From the NCBI GenBank assembly GCA_029862045.1, contig JAOTYE010000011.1, positions 1 to 64,000 of the forward strand: 64,000 nucleotides of DNA. Reading direction: 5' to 3'. The position numbers were made by a program, and so were the translations under genes. Shown in pieces: positions 56,414 through 64,000 of the stretch. The notes below the pieces were generated by a model that searched no databases, was not told where the DNA came from, and saw nothing but the letters and a program-made list of their open reading frames with translations. Source of the stretch: Gammaproteobacteria bacterium. Its GTDB lineage: Bacteria; Pseudomonadota; Gammaproteobacteria; Steroidobacterales; Woeseiaceae. Numbering within the stretch: the first letter of the stretch is position 1; each line of letters opens with the position of its first letter.

Positions 56414-57181
56414 TTATTGCGGGAACTCACTCAGGTCGTCGGACTCTTCGACTTCAATTGTTTCGCCGAGAAAGTCCTCGTCGAACGCATACAGCATGGT
56501 TCCTTCCGGAGCCTTGAGGGCAACGAAAGCGCCTTCGAATCCCGGGAATTTCTGATGTTCCAGGCCGTGTTTGTCAATCAAGGCCGACAACGCTTCCTTG
56601 TCGTGGCATTTGAAACTCAGAGATGGAGAATCAAGCGCAATACTCTCCGACAAGCCTATCGCCACACCGCCGGCCTCGAAGCGCATATGGGCTGTGGGTT
56701 CTTCGCGCATGCGTAACAAATTTGGGGCTACCGATGCCCAGAAACGTGCTGAACGAACGGCGTCACGCGCCGGCAGGGTCAACTCGAACCAGGTGCCGCA
56801 AACAGAATCGTTGTCGAACTGATCGCCACCAGAAAACGTCCGGGCCTCGAGCATCGTGATCATGTGCCCGTCGCGGTCCGCAAGACCGAGTTCATTGAAC
56901 ACATCCTCGTCGAGGCGCATAAAGCTGAAATTGAAACCATGGTCGGTCATCGATCGCGCGCGTATGGCGAGGTCCTGCTGCACGAATGAAATTGCCGGCG
57001 CGTCAAACACGCGATCGTGCAGGCCAATGCAAAGCACGCCGTCGCTGACTACCGCGTATTTGTGTGGCCACACGTCACCGATCTCCAGTTCGGTGAATCC
57101 AAGCATTTTGTAGTACCCGAGAGAGTCGAGGATGTTGGGCGTGCGCGCGCTGAATTCGAGAAAGCGGCCAAAACCACTCAC
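56414..57181 (-). CDS. VOC (glyoxalase/bleomycin resistance) superfamily protein
   Basis: The 255-residue protein contains two tandem VOC modules: the first at about 5-120 (FLEFSARTPNILDSLGYYKM, LADRDGHMITMLEA), the second at about 125-245 (CGTWFELTLPARDAVRSARF, APEGTMLYAFDED). VOC proteins bind metals and handle small molecules such as lactoylglutathione or aromatic diols. The His/Glu metal ligands were not all placed, so activity is uncertain. Its start overlaps the hemH stop by four bases, so it is co-expressed with ferrochelatase. Confidence 0.82.
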   Translation of the reverse strand: MSGFGRFLEFSARTPNILDSLGYYKMLGFTELEIGDVWPHKYAVVSDGVLCIGLHDRVFDAPAISFVQQDLAIRARSMTDHGFNFSFMRLDEDVFNELGLADRDGHMITMLEARTFSGGDQFDNDSVCGTWFELTLPARDAVRSARFWASVAPNLLRMREEPTAHMRFEAGGVAIGLSESIALDSPSLSFKCHDKEALSALIDKHGLEHQKFPGFEGAFVALKAPEGTMLYAFDEDFLGETIEVEESDDLSEFPQ

Positions 57182-58290
57182 AGCGATGCACCCATAGCCA
57201 ACGCGCGCTCTCGGGACTTGTCCTGCTCCCGAGCCGCTTCACTGGCGCTCCAGTCGGTGGAGGACTCGGGCCACCCGCCGACATGCTTCTCGATCAGGCG
57301 CGTTAGAAACGCAATATGATCGTCGCGCGCATTAAGTGCGGCAATGTAGTTAAGGGAGCCACCGCCCGAGTCCACGAAAAACTTCGCGTTCTGCATCGCG
57401 ATCTCCTCGAGGGTCTCGAGGCAATCGGCGGCGAAACCGGGGCAAACGACGTCGAGCTGTTGTGTGCCCTTGCTGCCGAGTTCGATGACCGTCTCATCCG
57501 TGTAGGGCCGCAGCCATTCAGCACGCCCAACGCGGGACTGAAACGAGATGAGCCACTCGTCGTCCGCGAGTTCGAGCGACTCGGCAACGAGGCGCGCCGT
57601 CTTCTGGCATTGGCAATGATATGGATCGCCTTTGAGCAGATTGTCCTGCGGCAGGCCGTGGAAAGAGAACAGGAGCTTGTTACCGCGACCGTGCTCGTCC
57701 CAGTACTCACGAATATTCTGCGCCTGCGCGGCGATGTAGCCGCGAGCGTCATGATAGTGGTTGATGAACCTGAATTCCGGCACCCAGCGCCGTCGGCTCA
57801 GAGCGGCTGTCACCAGGTCGAAAACGGAGCCGCTCGTCGTTCCCGAGTATTGCGGGTACAACGGCAAACACACGATGCGTCGCGCGCCCTGCTCGTACAG
57901 ACGGCTCAGGGCGGTTTCAATCGACGGGCTGCCGTAACACATGCCGAGCTCGACATTCACCGAGCCCGAAAAGCGCGCCGAGAGCTGTTGCCCTATCGCG
58001 CTGGCGATATCCTGTGAGTGAAGCAACAACGGGGACCCGTCCTCGGTCCAGATTTTCTGATACGCCTCGGCTGAACGGGACGGCCGCACGCGCAGAATAA
58101 AGCCGTGCAGAATAATCCACCAGAGCGGCCGCGGAAGTTCCACGACACGCGGGTCAGAGAGAAACTGACCGAGATAACGGCGTACCGCCGCCGGCGTTGG
58201 TGCGTCCGGTGTACCCAGGTTAACGATAAGGACGCCCAGAGACTCCGGGAGCCCGTGCTCATACTGCGGCGAGGATTGGAACGTCGGCAT
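57178..58290 (-). CDS. hemH: Ferrochelatase
   Basis: The 370-residue enzyme shows VLIVNLGTPDAPTPAAVRRY, LSDPRVVELPR, PLYPQYSGTTSGSVFD, LFSFHGLPQDNLLKGDPYHC with the catalytic His, and YTDETVIELGSKGTQQLDVV followed by CPGFAADCLETLEEIA. It inserts iron into protoporphyrin IX, the last heme step. Cys residues in HCQCQKTA could suit an iron-sulfur-type variant, but this is not certain. It is followed by the coupled VOC gene. Confidence 0.96.
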   Translation of the reverse strand: MPTFQSSPQYEHGLPESLGVLIVNLGTPDAPTPAAVRRYLGQFLSDPRVVELPRPLWWIILHGFILRVRPSRSAEAYQKIWTEDGSPLLLHSQDIASAIGQQLSARFSGSVNVELGMCYGSPSIETALSRLYEQGARRIVCLPLYPQYSGTTSGSVFDLVTAALSRRRWVPEFRFINHYHDARGYIAAQAQNIREYWDEHGRGNKLLFSFHGLPQDNLLKGDPYHCQCQKTARLVAESLELADDEWLISFQSRVGRAEWLRPYTDETVIELGSKGTQQLDVVCPGFAADCLETLEEIAMQNAKFFVDSGGGSLNYIAALNARDDHIAFLTRLIEKHVGGWPESSTDWSASEAAREQDKSRERALAMGASL

Positions 58291-58402
58291 TTATCCGAAT
58301 ACTGATTTCAGTCGGCGTTACAGTAAACGAAAGGTCGTTCGTGTGCCAGTTGGAGGTCTATAATCCCTTGTCTCGATTGGCTTTTATTGAGCGAAGTGGA
58401 TT

Positions 58403-58834
58403 ATGGAAATGCTTCCCGAGGGTGAAAACAGCCAGCCTCCTCGCTGGACCTTGATACGCGATGTCGCCGTGTTGCAGGTAAAGCTTATCGTTGATGGCGC
58501 TCGTGACCTGATCCTGGTTCCAGCATCCCTGATTGCAGGTATCGTTAGTCTTGCCAAGACAAAGGATGGCAAGCCCGGCAACGAGTTTTATACGCTCGTT
58601 GGTGTCGGCAAGCAAAGCGAGCGCTGGATCAACCTGTTCGGCGCGTACAAGAACGCCCCTCCGGAGGTCATTGAAGAAAACCACTTCGGTGACGCAGACA
58701 TGGATGAAATCGTTTCGCGCGTTGAGTCTTTTGTCGTCGACGAATACAAGCGCGGTGGCGTAACCGCCCAGGCCAAAGAGAGATTGGACAAAGCGCTTGA
58801 CGCGATGCAGCGTCGCAGAAACAAAGATATCTGA
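58403..58834 (+). CDS. Conserved small protein of unknown function
   Basis: The 143-residue product has one hydrophobic stretch (DLILVPASLIAGIVSLA, about 35-52) that may insert in the membrane, followed by a charged, helical domain (GVGKQSERWINLFGAYKNAP, DEIVSRVESFVVDEYKRGGV). It looks like a conserved gammaproteobacterial protein of no known role. It is divergent from hemH across 112 bases and convergent with the thiolase gene. Confidence 0.7.
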   Translation: MEMLPEGENSQPPRWTLIRDVAVLQVKLIVDGARDLILVPASLIAGIVSLAKTKDGKPGNEFYTLVGVGKQSERWINLFGAYKNAPPEVIEENHFGDADMDEIVSRVESFVVDEYKRGGVTAQAKERLDKALDAMQRRRNKDI

Positions 58835-58848
58835 TCTTATTCCTGGTC

Positions 58849-60135
58849 TTACGCGGCCTCCATGATTGCGGCGACGCCCATACCGCCCGCGGTACATACC
58901 GAGATGAGTCCTCGACCAGAGCCATTTTCGCTCAGCAGCTTGGCCATTGTCGCCACGATGCGCGCACCTGTAGCCGCAAACGGATGTCCCATCGCGAGAC
59001 TGCCACCTTTGACATTGAGCTTGGATAAGTCGATCGGGCCCAGCGGCTGATTGCGTCCAAGGCGATCGCGGCAAAATTTCTCTGATTGCCACGCCATCAG
59101 GGTTGCAATCGTCTGCGATGCGAACGCTTCATGAATTTCGTAGAAGTCGAAATCCTGCAGTCGCAGGTTCGCTGCTTTGAGCATGTCGGAGACAGCATAC
59201 GCCGGCGCCATCAGCAGCCCCTCGTCCTTGACGAAATTCACGGCGGCGACCTTTGTAAAAGTCAGGTACGCAGCAATTGGAAGGTTCTTCAGGTTCGCCC
59301 AGTCCTCGGAAGCGAGCAACACAGCCGCTGCGCCATCGGTAAGAGGCGTGCTGTTACCTGCCGTCATTGTCGCGTCTTCGCCTTTCCCGAATACCGGCTT
59401 CAATGTCGAAAGTTTTTCGAATGTCGAGTCACGACGAATATTGTTGTCTTCATCGCAATCCAGAAAAGGTATGACCAGGTCCTCGTACCAGCCGGCATCG
59501 TAGGCGGCAGCCGCTTTGACATGACTCGCGAGCGCAAGTTGGTCCTGATGTTCGCGCGGTACATTCCACTCTTGGGCAGTGATCTCCATGCTCTGACCCA
59601 TCGAAAGACCCGTGCGCGGCTCAGTGACTCCCGGAAACAGTGGCTTGAAGTGCGATGGCCGCAGGCGGAACCAGGGCAGAATGCGCTGCATCGCGGATCG
59701 CGCGCGAAACACATCCAGCATGATCGATCGATACGTGTCGTTGTAAACGATGGGCGGATCGCTGACCGTATCGGTCCCGCCAGCAATACCGGAGTCAATC
59801 TGACCGAGAGCGATTTTGTTGGCGATCATTGCGCAGGCTTCAAGGCTTGTTCCACAGGCGCGCTGTAGATCCACGCCAGGCGTGCGCGGTGACAGGCCCG
59901 AATCGAGGACGGATTCGCGCGCGAGGTTCCAGTCTCTGGAGTGCTTGATGACTGCACCGAGCGCAACATCGCCAAGCGTCTGCCCCATGAGGTCGTATTT
60001 GGTGACGAGACCCTGCAGCGCAGCTGCCATCAAGTCCTGGTTTGAACAATCCCGGTAGATCGAGTGCGACCGGCAAAACGGGATTCGGGAACCCCCGATA
60101 ACCGCGACTCGAACAGCTCGACCATCATGCAGCAT
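58849..60135 (-). CDS. Acetyl-CoA C-acetyltransferase (thiolase)
   Basis: The 428-residue thiolase has the nucleophilic Cys in LQRACGTSLEA (near residue 95), IAGGTDTVSDPPIV, GLSMGQSMEITAQEWNV, the catalytic His in YEIHEAFASQT, GHPFAATGARIV and the second Cys in SVCTAGGMGVA. Its length and sequence resemble the FadI/beta-ketothiolase group. It would cleave 3-ketoacyl-CoA, or join acetyl-CoA units, in fatty-acid metabolism. It stands alone, not next to fadJ/fadB-like genes. Confidence 0.93.
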   Translation of the reverse strand: MLHDGRAVRVAVIGGSRIPFCRSHSIYRDCSNQDLMAAALQGLVTKYDLMGQTLGDVALGAVIKHSRDWNLARESVLDSGLSPRTPGVDLQRACGTSLEACAMIANKIALGQIDSGIAGGTDTVSDPPIVYNDTYRSIMLDVFRARSAMQRILPWFRLRPSHFKPLFPGVTEPRTGLSMGQSMEITAQEWNVPREHQDQLALASHVKAAAAYDAGWYEDLVIPFLDCDEDNNIRRDSTFEKLSTLKPVFGKGEDATMTAGNSTPLTDGAAAVLLASEDWANLKNLPIAAYLTFTKVAAVNFVKDEGLLMAPAYAVSDMLKAANLRLQDFDFYEIHEAFASQTIATLMAWQSEKFCRDRLGRNQPLGPIDLSKLNVKGGSLAMGHPFAATGARIVATMAKLLSENGSGRGLISVCTAGGMGVAAIMEAA

Positions 60136-60300
60136 ACTTGCCTCCGTTTAGAATTTTACACCCGCTACGCCGGGCACTTTACACCAACTCAAGAAGTAAG
60201 CTGAACCCTCCGGCATTGTTTTTGGGCCCAAAGGCATGTCTATGCCATTGTTCGGGAATTGTAGAAGCCGTTTTAGCCACGAATAGGATACATTTGGCGA

Positions 60301-61653
60301 ATGTGGCGAACCAGCAACTGGCGTGAAGAGACCCGAGGACTGTTTCGTCTGGCCGGGCCGCTCATCGTTAATAACCTCGCCATAGCCGGAATGCAATTCG
60401 CCGATGTAGTAATGGCGGGTCGTCTTGGTGCCGAATCACTGGCAGCCGTCGCTGTTGGGTCCAGCATCTGGTTTTTCGGTTTTGTGATGTGCCTTGGGGT
60501 GCTCATGGCGATCTCGCCAATCGCGGCGCGGTTGTTTGGCGCAGGAAACCCCGAACTGATCGGCCGATATACGCGTCAGGGGATGTACCTCGGCATCGCG
60601 TTCGGTTTGCTGTTGATTGTGCTCGCGCACCTGACAGTCAAATCGCTGCTGGTCGTGATTGGAGTGGACGAGAGCTTTCGCGACCTGACAGTAGGTTACG
60701 TGCTTGCAATCATTCCCGGGGCGCCTGCGATTTTCGTTTTCCTCGCGTTGCGATTCACGACAGAGGGCATCGGCTACACACGACCGATCATGTTTACATC
60801 GATCTTGTCACTGATCTGTAACGTGTTTCTCAACTATGTGCTGATGTTCGGGCATTTCGGCGCGCCCGCCCTTGGTGTTGCCGGTTGTGGTCTGGCGAGC
60901 GCGATCACGATGTGGCTGATTATGATCGCTCTCGCGACGTATATGATGCTGAGCCCACGCCACAAACCGCTAAGAATATTCTCGCGGGTGGCGCCATTGC
61001 GGCCGAGCGTCCTCAAGGAAATCCTGATCCTGGGAGTGCCGATCGCGGTGACAATCACCGCTGAGGCCGGGTTGTTTAATGCCGTTTCGATTCTTATGGG
61101 AACGCGCGGCGCGGCGATCGCCGCGGCGCATCAGATCGCGATCAACTTTGCGGCGACCATGTTCATGGTGCCACTTGCCCTGAGTGCGGCAATTACGATC
61201 AGAGTTGGCCATGCGCTGGGCGCCGGTAACGCGCAGGCTGCCAGATTCAGCGGCGCGCTCGGCATCCTGATCTGTGCGTGTTTCATGACGTGTTCTGCTG
61301 CGTTCTTACTCATATTCCGCCATGCGGTCGTGGGTTTGTATACGAATGACGCGTCGGTTACGAGTATCGCGATCAGCCTGTTGTTGATGGCGGCGATATT
61401 CCAGGTGGCCGATGGTATTCAAATCGGCGCAGCCGGAGCGCTACGGGGCTATAAGGACACCCGGCTGCCGATGGCGATCAACACCTTTGCTTTCTGGGTG
61501 CTCGCGTTTCCACTGGCCTACCTGGCTGCAGTGACCTTCAAGTCGCCGCCCAGCTATGTCTGGGGTGGCTTTGTGGTGGGGCTCACGGTTGCAGCGATAT
61601 TACTCGCGTGGCGATACGCATACGTCTCTTTGTCCGCGTTATCGAAAGAGTGA
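60301..61653 (+). CDS. MATE-family efflux transporter
   Basis: The 450-residue protein has twelve transmembrane segments and the NorM-type pattern: FRLAGPLIVNNLAIAGMQFA with DVVMAGRLG, QGMYLGIAFGLLLI, ALGVAGCGLASAIT and VADGIQIGAAGALRGYKDTR. It exports cationic drugs or metabolites in exchange for sodium or protons. Single gene between two genes on the other strand. Confidence 0.93.
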   Translation: MWRTSNWREETRGLFRLAGPLIVNNLAIAGMQFADVVMAGRLGAESLAAVAVGSSIWFFGFVMCLGVLMAISPIAARLFGAGNPELIGRYTRQGMYLGIAFGLLLIVLAHLTVKSLLVVIGVDESFRDLTVGYVLAIIPGAPAIFVFLALRFTTEGIGYTRPIMFTSILSLICNVFLNYVLMFGHFGAPALGVAGCGLASAITMWLIMIALATYMMLSPRHKPLRIFSRVAPLRPSVLKEILILGVPIAVTITAEAGLFNAVSILMGTRGAAIAAAHQIAINFAATMFMVPLALSAAITIRVGHALGAGNAQAARFSGALGILICACFMTCSAAFLLIFRHAVVGLYTNDASVTSIAISLLLMAAIFQVADGIQIGAAGALRGYKDTRLPMAINTFAFWVLAFPLAYLAAVTFKSPPSYVWGGFVVGLTVAAILLAWRYAYVSLSALSKE

Positions 61654-61723
61654 TTTGTATTCCTGTCGCGTCTGCCGCGGTCACGTGTCGCGGGCGATTC
61701 CTCGGCCTGCATGATAAGCGTTC

Positions 61724-63196
61724 CTAGACATCTGGCTTGATGTTCGCGTTGAGCCGGAACAGATTCGTCGGATCGTATCGGTTCTTCAGCTCGACAAGGC
61801 GCGGATAATTCTCACCATAGTTACCCCAGGTTTTTCTCTCGTCATCCTCGTTGAGGTTGGTATAGAAGCCGGCCATGTGCGGCTCCATCGCCTTGTAATA
61901 CTCGCGCACTGCGGCGATGCTGGCCTCGTTCTGTGCGGGATCTTCACTGAAATACATAATGCCGAAATTGAAGGCGACGTCGCGATGCGCGTAGGCGGTG
62001 GCGTCGGCGGCAACTCTTGAGGTGGCCCCACCGAGATGCTGGAACCAGGATCCAACCATGCCGCGGTTTGCGAATTCAACGATGACCTCGATCGCTTCCG
62101 GAGTAAGCTCTTTCAGGAAGCTCGACTTGAGGTAGTACTGTTTGCCATGGCCGAGCATGCTATCGGCAGCGGTTTGTATGTCGTGATACGGGAACGGTGC
62201 GAGTTCGCCACTGACGAGGCCCGGGTTATTGAGCATTGGCGCCAGGGCTTTCTCCCCCGCAGCATGATCGCCGCACCAGACAACCTCAACCAATGCGATC
62301 GTGTTGCCGTCTTCACCGGGTATGAAGCTCGGTTCGATATTTGCTTCATCAGGCAGCGTTTCATGCAGTTCGGCGTAGAAATCGAGAAAGTCTTTGTTGA
62401 ACTTATAGATCAGGGTGCCGCCGTAAACAGTCGGGTTAAAGGGGTGCAGGCGATACACGAATTCAGTGGCGATACCGAAGTTGCCACCACCGCCACGCAG
62501 CCCCCAGAACAAGTCACTGTTCTCGCCTGCGCTGGCGCGCACGACATCACCGCTGGCCGTTACTACCGTCGCGGCCAGCAGATTGTCGATCGCAAGGCCC
62601 ATCTTCCGGTCGGTGCGGCCGAAACCACCGCCCAACGTGAATCCTCCCGCGCCCGTGTGAGAAACAATTCCAGTCGTGGTCATCATGTTGTGCGCCGAAG
62701 CAGCACCGTCGATGTGGCCGAGCAATGAACCGCCATCCACACGCAATGTCATTGCGTCGGCATTAACGTCCACAGAGTGCATCTGCGACAAGTCGATCAT
62801 CATGCCGCCATCCGAGGTCGATTTGCCGGGCAGGCTGTGGCCACCGCATTTCACGGAGACCAACAGGTCGCGTTCGCGGGCAAAATTGACAGCATTGATG
62901 ACGTCACTGGTCGATGTGCACTGCACGACCATCGCGGGTTGTTTGTGGTCGAACATGCCGTTCCAGACTTGCTTGGCTGCGTCGTAGCCGGTATCACCCT
63001 GCAGAAGCAGCCTTCCTTGCAGGCTGCCCGCGAGCTCGGCCACGGTTGCAGATTCGAGAGAGATTTCCTCGCCGGCACCGGTGACGGCCGGTATCAGGCT
63101 GCCTACATCCGTCTCCGGATGATCTGAGCCGCAGCCTGGAAGCGTAGCAGCCACCGCCGCCGCCACAGTGGATTGACAGAATGTGCGTCTGAGCAT
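61724..63196 (-). CDS. Exported FAD-binding (PCMH/BBE) oxidoreductase
   Basis: The 490-residue product begins MLRRTFCQSTVAAAVAATLP, a Tat-like double Arg start followed by Gly-Cys, so it may be Tat-exported and lipidated. The FAD-binding PCMH domain shows VKCGGHSLPGKSTSDGG (the His is the usual covalent FAD site), GAGGFTLGGGFGRTDRKMGL and GLRGGGGNFGIATEFVYRL. The C-terminus has a berberine-bridge-like segment (YGENYPRLVELKNRYDPTNL). It oxidises an unknown small molecule, possibly a sugar or alkaloid-like alcohol, with oxygen as acceptor. It follows the DUF924 gene by 39 bases. Confidence 0.9.
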   Translation of the reverse strand: MLRRTFCQSTVAAAVAATLPGCGSDHPETDVGSLIPAVTGAGEEISLESATVAELAGSLQGRLLLQGDTGYDAAKQVWNGMFDHKQPAMVVQCTSTSDVINAVNFARERDLLVSVKCGGHSLPGKSTSDGGMMIDLSQMHSVDVNADAMTLRVDGGSLLGHIDGAASAHNMMTTTGIVSHTGAGGFTLGGGFGRTDRKMGLAIDNLLAATVVTASGDVVRASAGENSDLFWGLRGGGGNFGIATEFVYRLHPFNPTVYGGTLIYKFNKDFLDFYAELHETLPDEANIEPSFIPGEDGNTIALVEVVWCGDHAAGEKALAPMLNNPGLVSGELAPFPYHDIQTAADSMLGHGKQYYLKSSFLKELTPEAIEVIVEFANRGMVGSWFQHLGGATSRVAADATAYAHRDVAFNFGIMYFSEDPAQNEASIAAVREYYKAMEPHMAGFYTNLNEDDERKTWGNYGENYPRLVELKNRYDPTNLFRLNANIKPDV

Positions 63197-63235
63197 GAGG
63201 GCCCCCTTGGTGAGTTCCTGTTTGTTTTTCTTAGT

Positions 63236-63901
63236 TTAGCCGCCCTGACCAAAATCGGGGCTGTCGCCGGCGAGGTATTCGTCCTCTTCTGGCGTGTTTT
63301 CGCGATTGAGCAAGCGATTGCGGTGCGGAAAGCGGCCGAATTGCTCAACGATGTCCCGGTGCAGCTCCGCAAATTGTGCGATGGTCTCAAACGTCTCGCG
63401 ATGCGTCTTCGATACCGCTTCGGACAAGCGGGTGTATATCTCAACAGACTTCGCCTGGACTTTTCGAGACTCGGCATGTTGTAACGGCATATAAAAAAAC
63501 GCTCGTTGAATCGACGTTAGTCCTTTGTCTTTCTTGTCCATCGCACCTTCGACACAGAGTTTTAGTGCGGCGTTGTCCATTGCAAAAGCATCCGCCGTAT
63601 TGCGGTAGATGTTGCGGCGGAATTGATCGAGCAGGAGTATCAGTGCAAGCCGACCTCGTGGTTCATGTGCCCAATGATCCAGTTGGCCCTCGGTCGCTTT
63701 GGTGACGTCGTCGGTAAACTCCTTCTTGCATTCGTGATCGAAAACAGAATCCTCGCCAAACCAGACGTCCATGCGTCGGTCGATTTGGGGCGCCGTAAGT
63801 TCCTGTTCTTTGAACCAGAACGACAGGATTTCGTCGATGCGAATCTGGTCGTCATCGGTAACGGTCGCTTCCATGCTCTCGCTGAATAGTTTTACCGGCA
63901 T
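63236..63901 (-). CDS. DUF924 family protein
   Basis: The 221-residue helical protein has the DUF924 core: ILSFWFKEQELTAPQIDRRM, LALILLLDQFRRNIYRNTAD followed by AFAMDN, RAFFYMPLQHAES and EQFGRFPHRNRLLNRENTPE with EEDEYLAG. The fold resembles tetratricopeptide-like helices; the function is unknown. Either ATG 63901 or ATG 63874 could be the start. It may form an operon with the FAD oxidoreductase. The remaining 99 bases to the window end hold no recognisable feature. Confidence 0.88.
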   Translation of the reverse strand: MPVKLFSESMEATVTDDDQIRIDEILSFWFKEQELTAPQIDRRMDVWFGEDSVFDHECKKEFTDDVTKATEGQLDHWAHEPRGRLALILLLDQFRRNIYRNTADAFAMDNAALKLCVEGAMDKKDKGLTSIQRAFFYMPLQHAESRKVQAKSVEIYTRLSEAVSKTHRETFETIAQFAELHRDIVEQFGRFPHRNRLLNRENTPEEDEYLAGDSPDFGQGG

Positions 63902-64000
63902 GTCAATATTCCGAGTGCGCCAGCGGCGCAGGTCCTCGCGACATTGTGACGCGACGACGCGCTTTTAGTGCGAACCAGGTCACGATTCGGGCGGTACGGG

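Overview
The window reads as a chromosomal stretch of a free-living gammaproteobacterium, most like the Woeseiaceae/Chromatiales/Xanthomonadales side of the class. The pointers are gene order and gene families: lysM-dprA-smg-topA-tsaC-hemF running opposite to def-fmt-rsmB-DUF4390-ntrY-ntrX; priA-argS-SPOR; an ECF sigma factor followed by a DUF3619-like protein and a DUF3106 protein; and DUF3379, DUF4124, DUF4097 and DUF924 proteins. This taxonomic guess is an inference from synteny. No rRNA, tRNA, CRISPR array or prophage was seen. Coding density is high, and many starts overlap the preceding stop.

Region by region. (1) 1-4.7 kb is an accessory-looking left edge: the start of an IS30-type transposase, an orphan exported protein, an outer-membrane barrel gene interrupted by an in-frame TAG, a short relic of an aldehyde dehydrogenase C-terminus, a TGSG-repeat DUF4097 protein, and an intact plant-type (ALDH12) pyrroline-5-carboxylate dehydrogenase. 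(2) 4.8-12.6 kb holds small exported proteins, a cold-shock gene with a long leader, a GNAT-MOSC pair, a BCCT transporter-esterase pair and a CoA transferase. (3) 12.7-20.1 kb is housekeeping: HD-domain protein, xthA, prlC, glutathione reductase, aroE, hemB. (4) 20.2-21.9 kb is the most interesting unit: an ECF sigma factor, a membrane anti-sigma factor with a zinc-type HxxxCxxC motif, and a Cys-rich protein with eight E-[GA]-x-C-G motifs that resembles HvfA-type copper-binding RiPP precursors, closed by a strong terminator. No DUF692/MNIO or DUF2063 maturation gene lies in the window. (5) 22-33.6 kb: tag, a large S8 protease, hemF-tsaC-topA, smg, dprA and a LysM protein, with two internal terminators. 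(6) 33.8-40.8 kb: the def-fmt-rsmB-DUF4390-ntrY-ntrX run, ending in a response regulator whose AAA+ domain lacks GAFTGA. (7) 41-46.7 kb: priA-argS-SPOR-CapA. (8) 46.9-51.6 kb: a second ECF sigma operon, behind a 13-codon leader ORF, then pntAB. (9) 51.7-64 kb: HNH nuclease, a 52-bp perfect palindrome, xni directly abutting a fructosamine kinase that lacks its N-terminal lobe start, a GGDEF-EAL protein, hemH, a thiolase, a MATE pump, a FAD oxidoreductase and a DUF924 protein.

Themes that connect genes: three separated heme-pathway genes (hemB, hemF, hemH); redox supply (gor, pntAB); translation initiation and modification (def, fmt, rsmB, argS, tsaC); genome maintenance (xthA, tag, topA, priA, dprA, xni); and two sigma/anti-sigma modules that probably sense envelope or metal stress. 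Starts were chosen from ribosome-binding sites, stop-start overlaps and domain boundaries. All functional names rest on motif recognition by eye, not on database searches.
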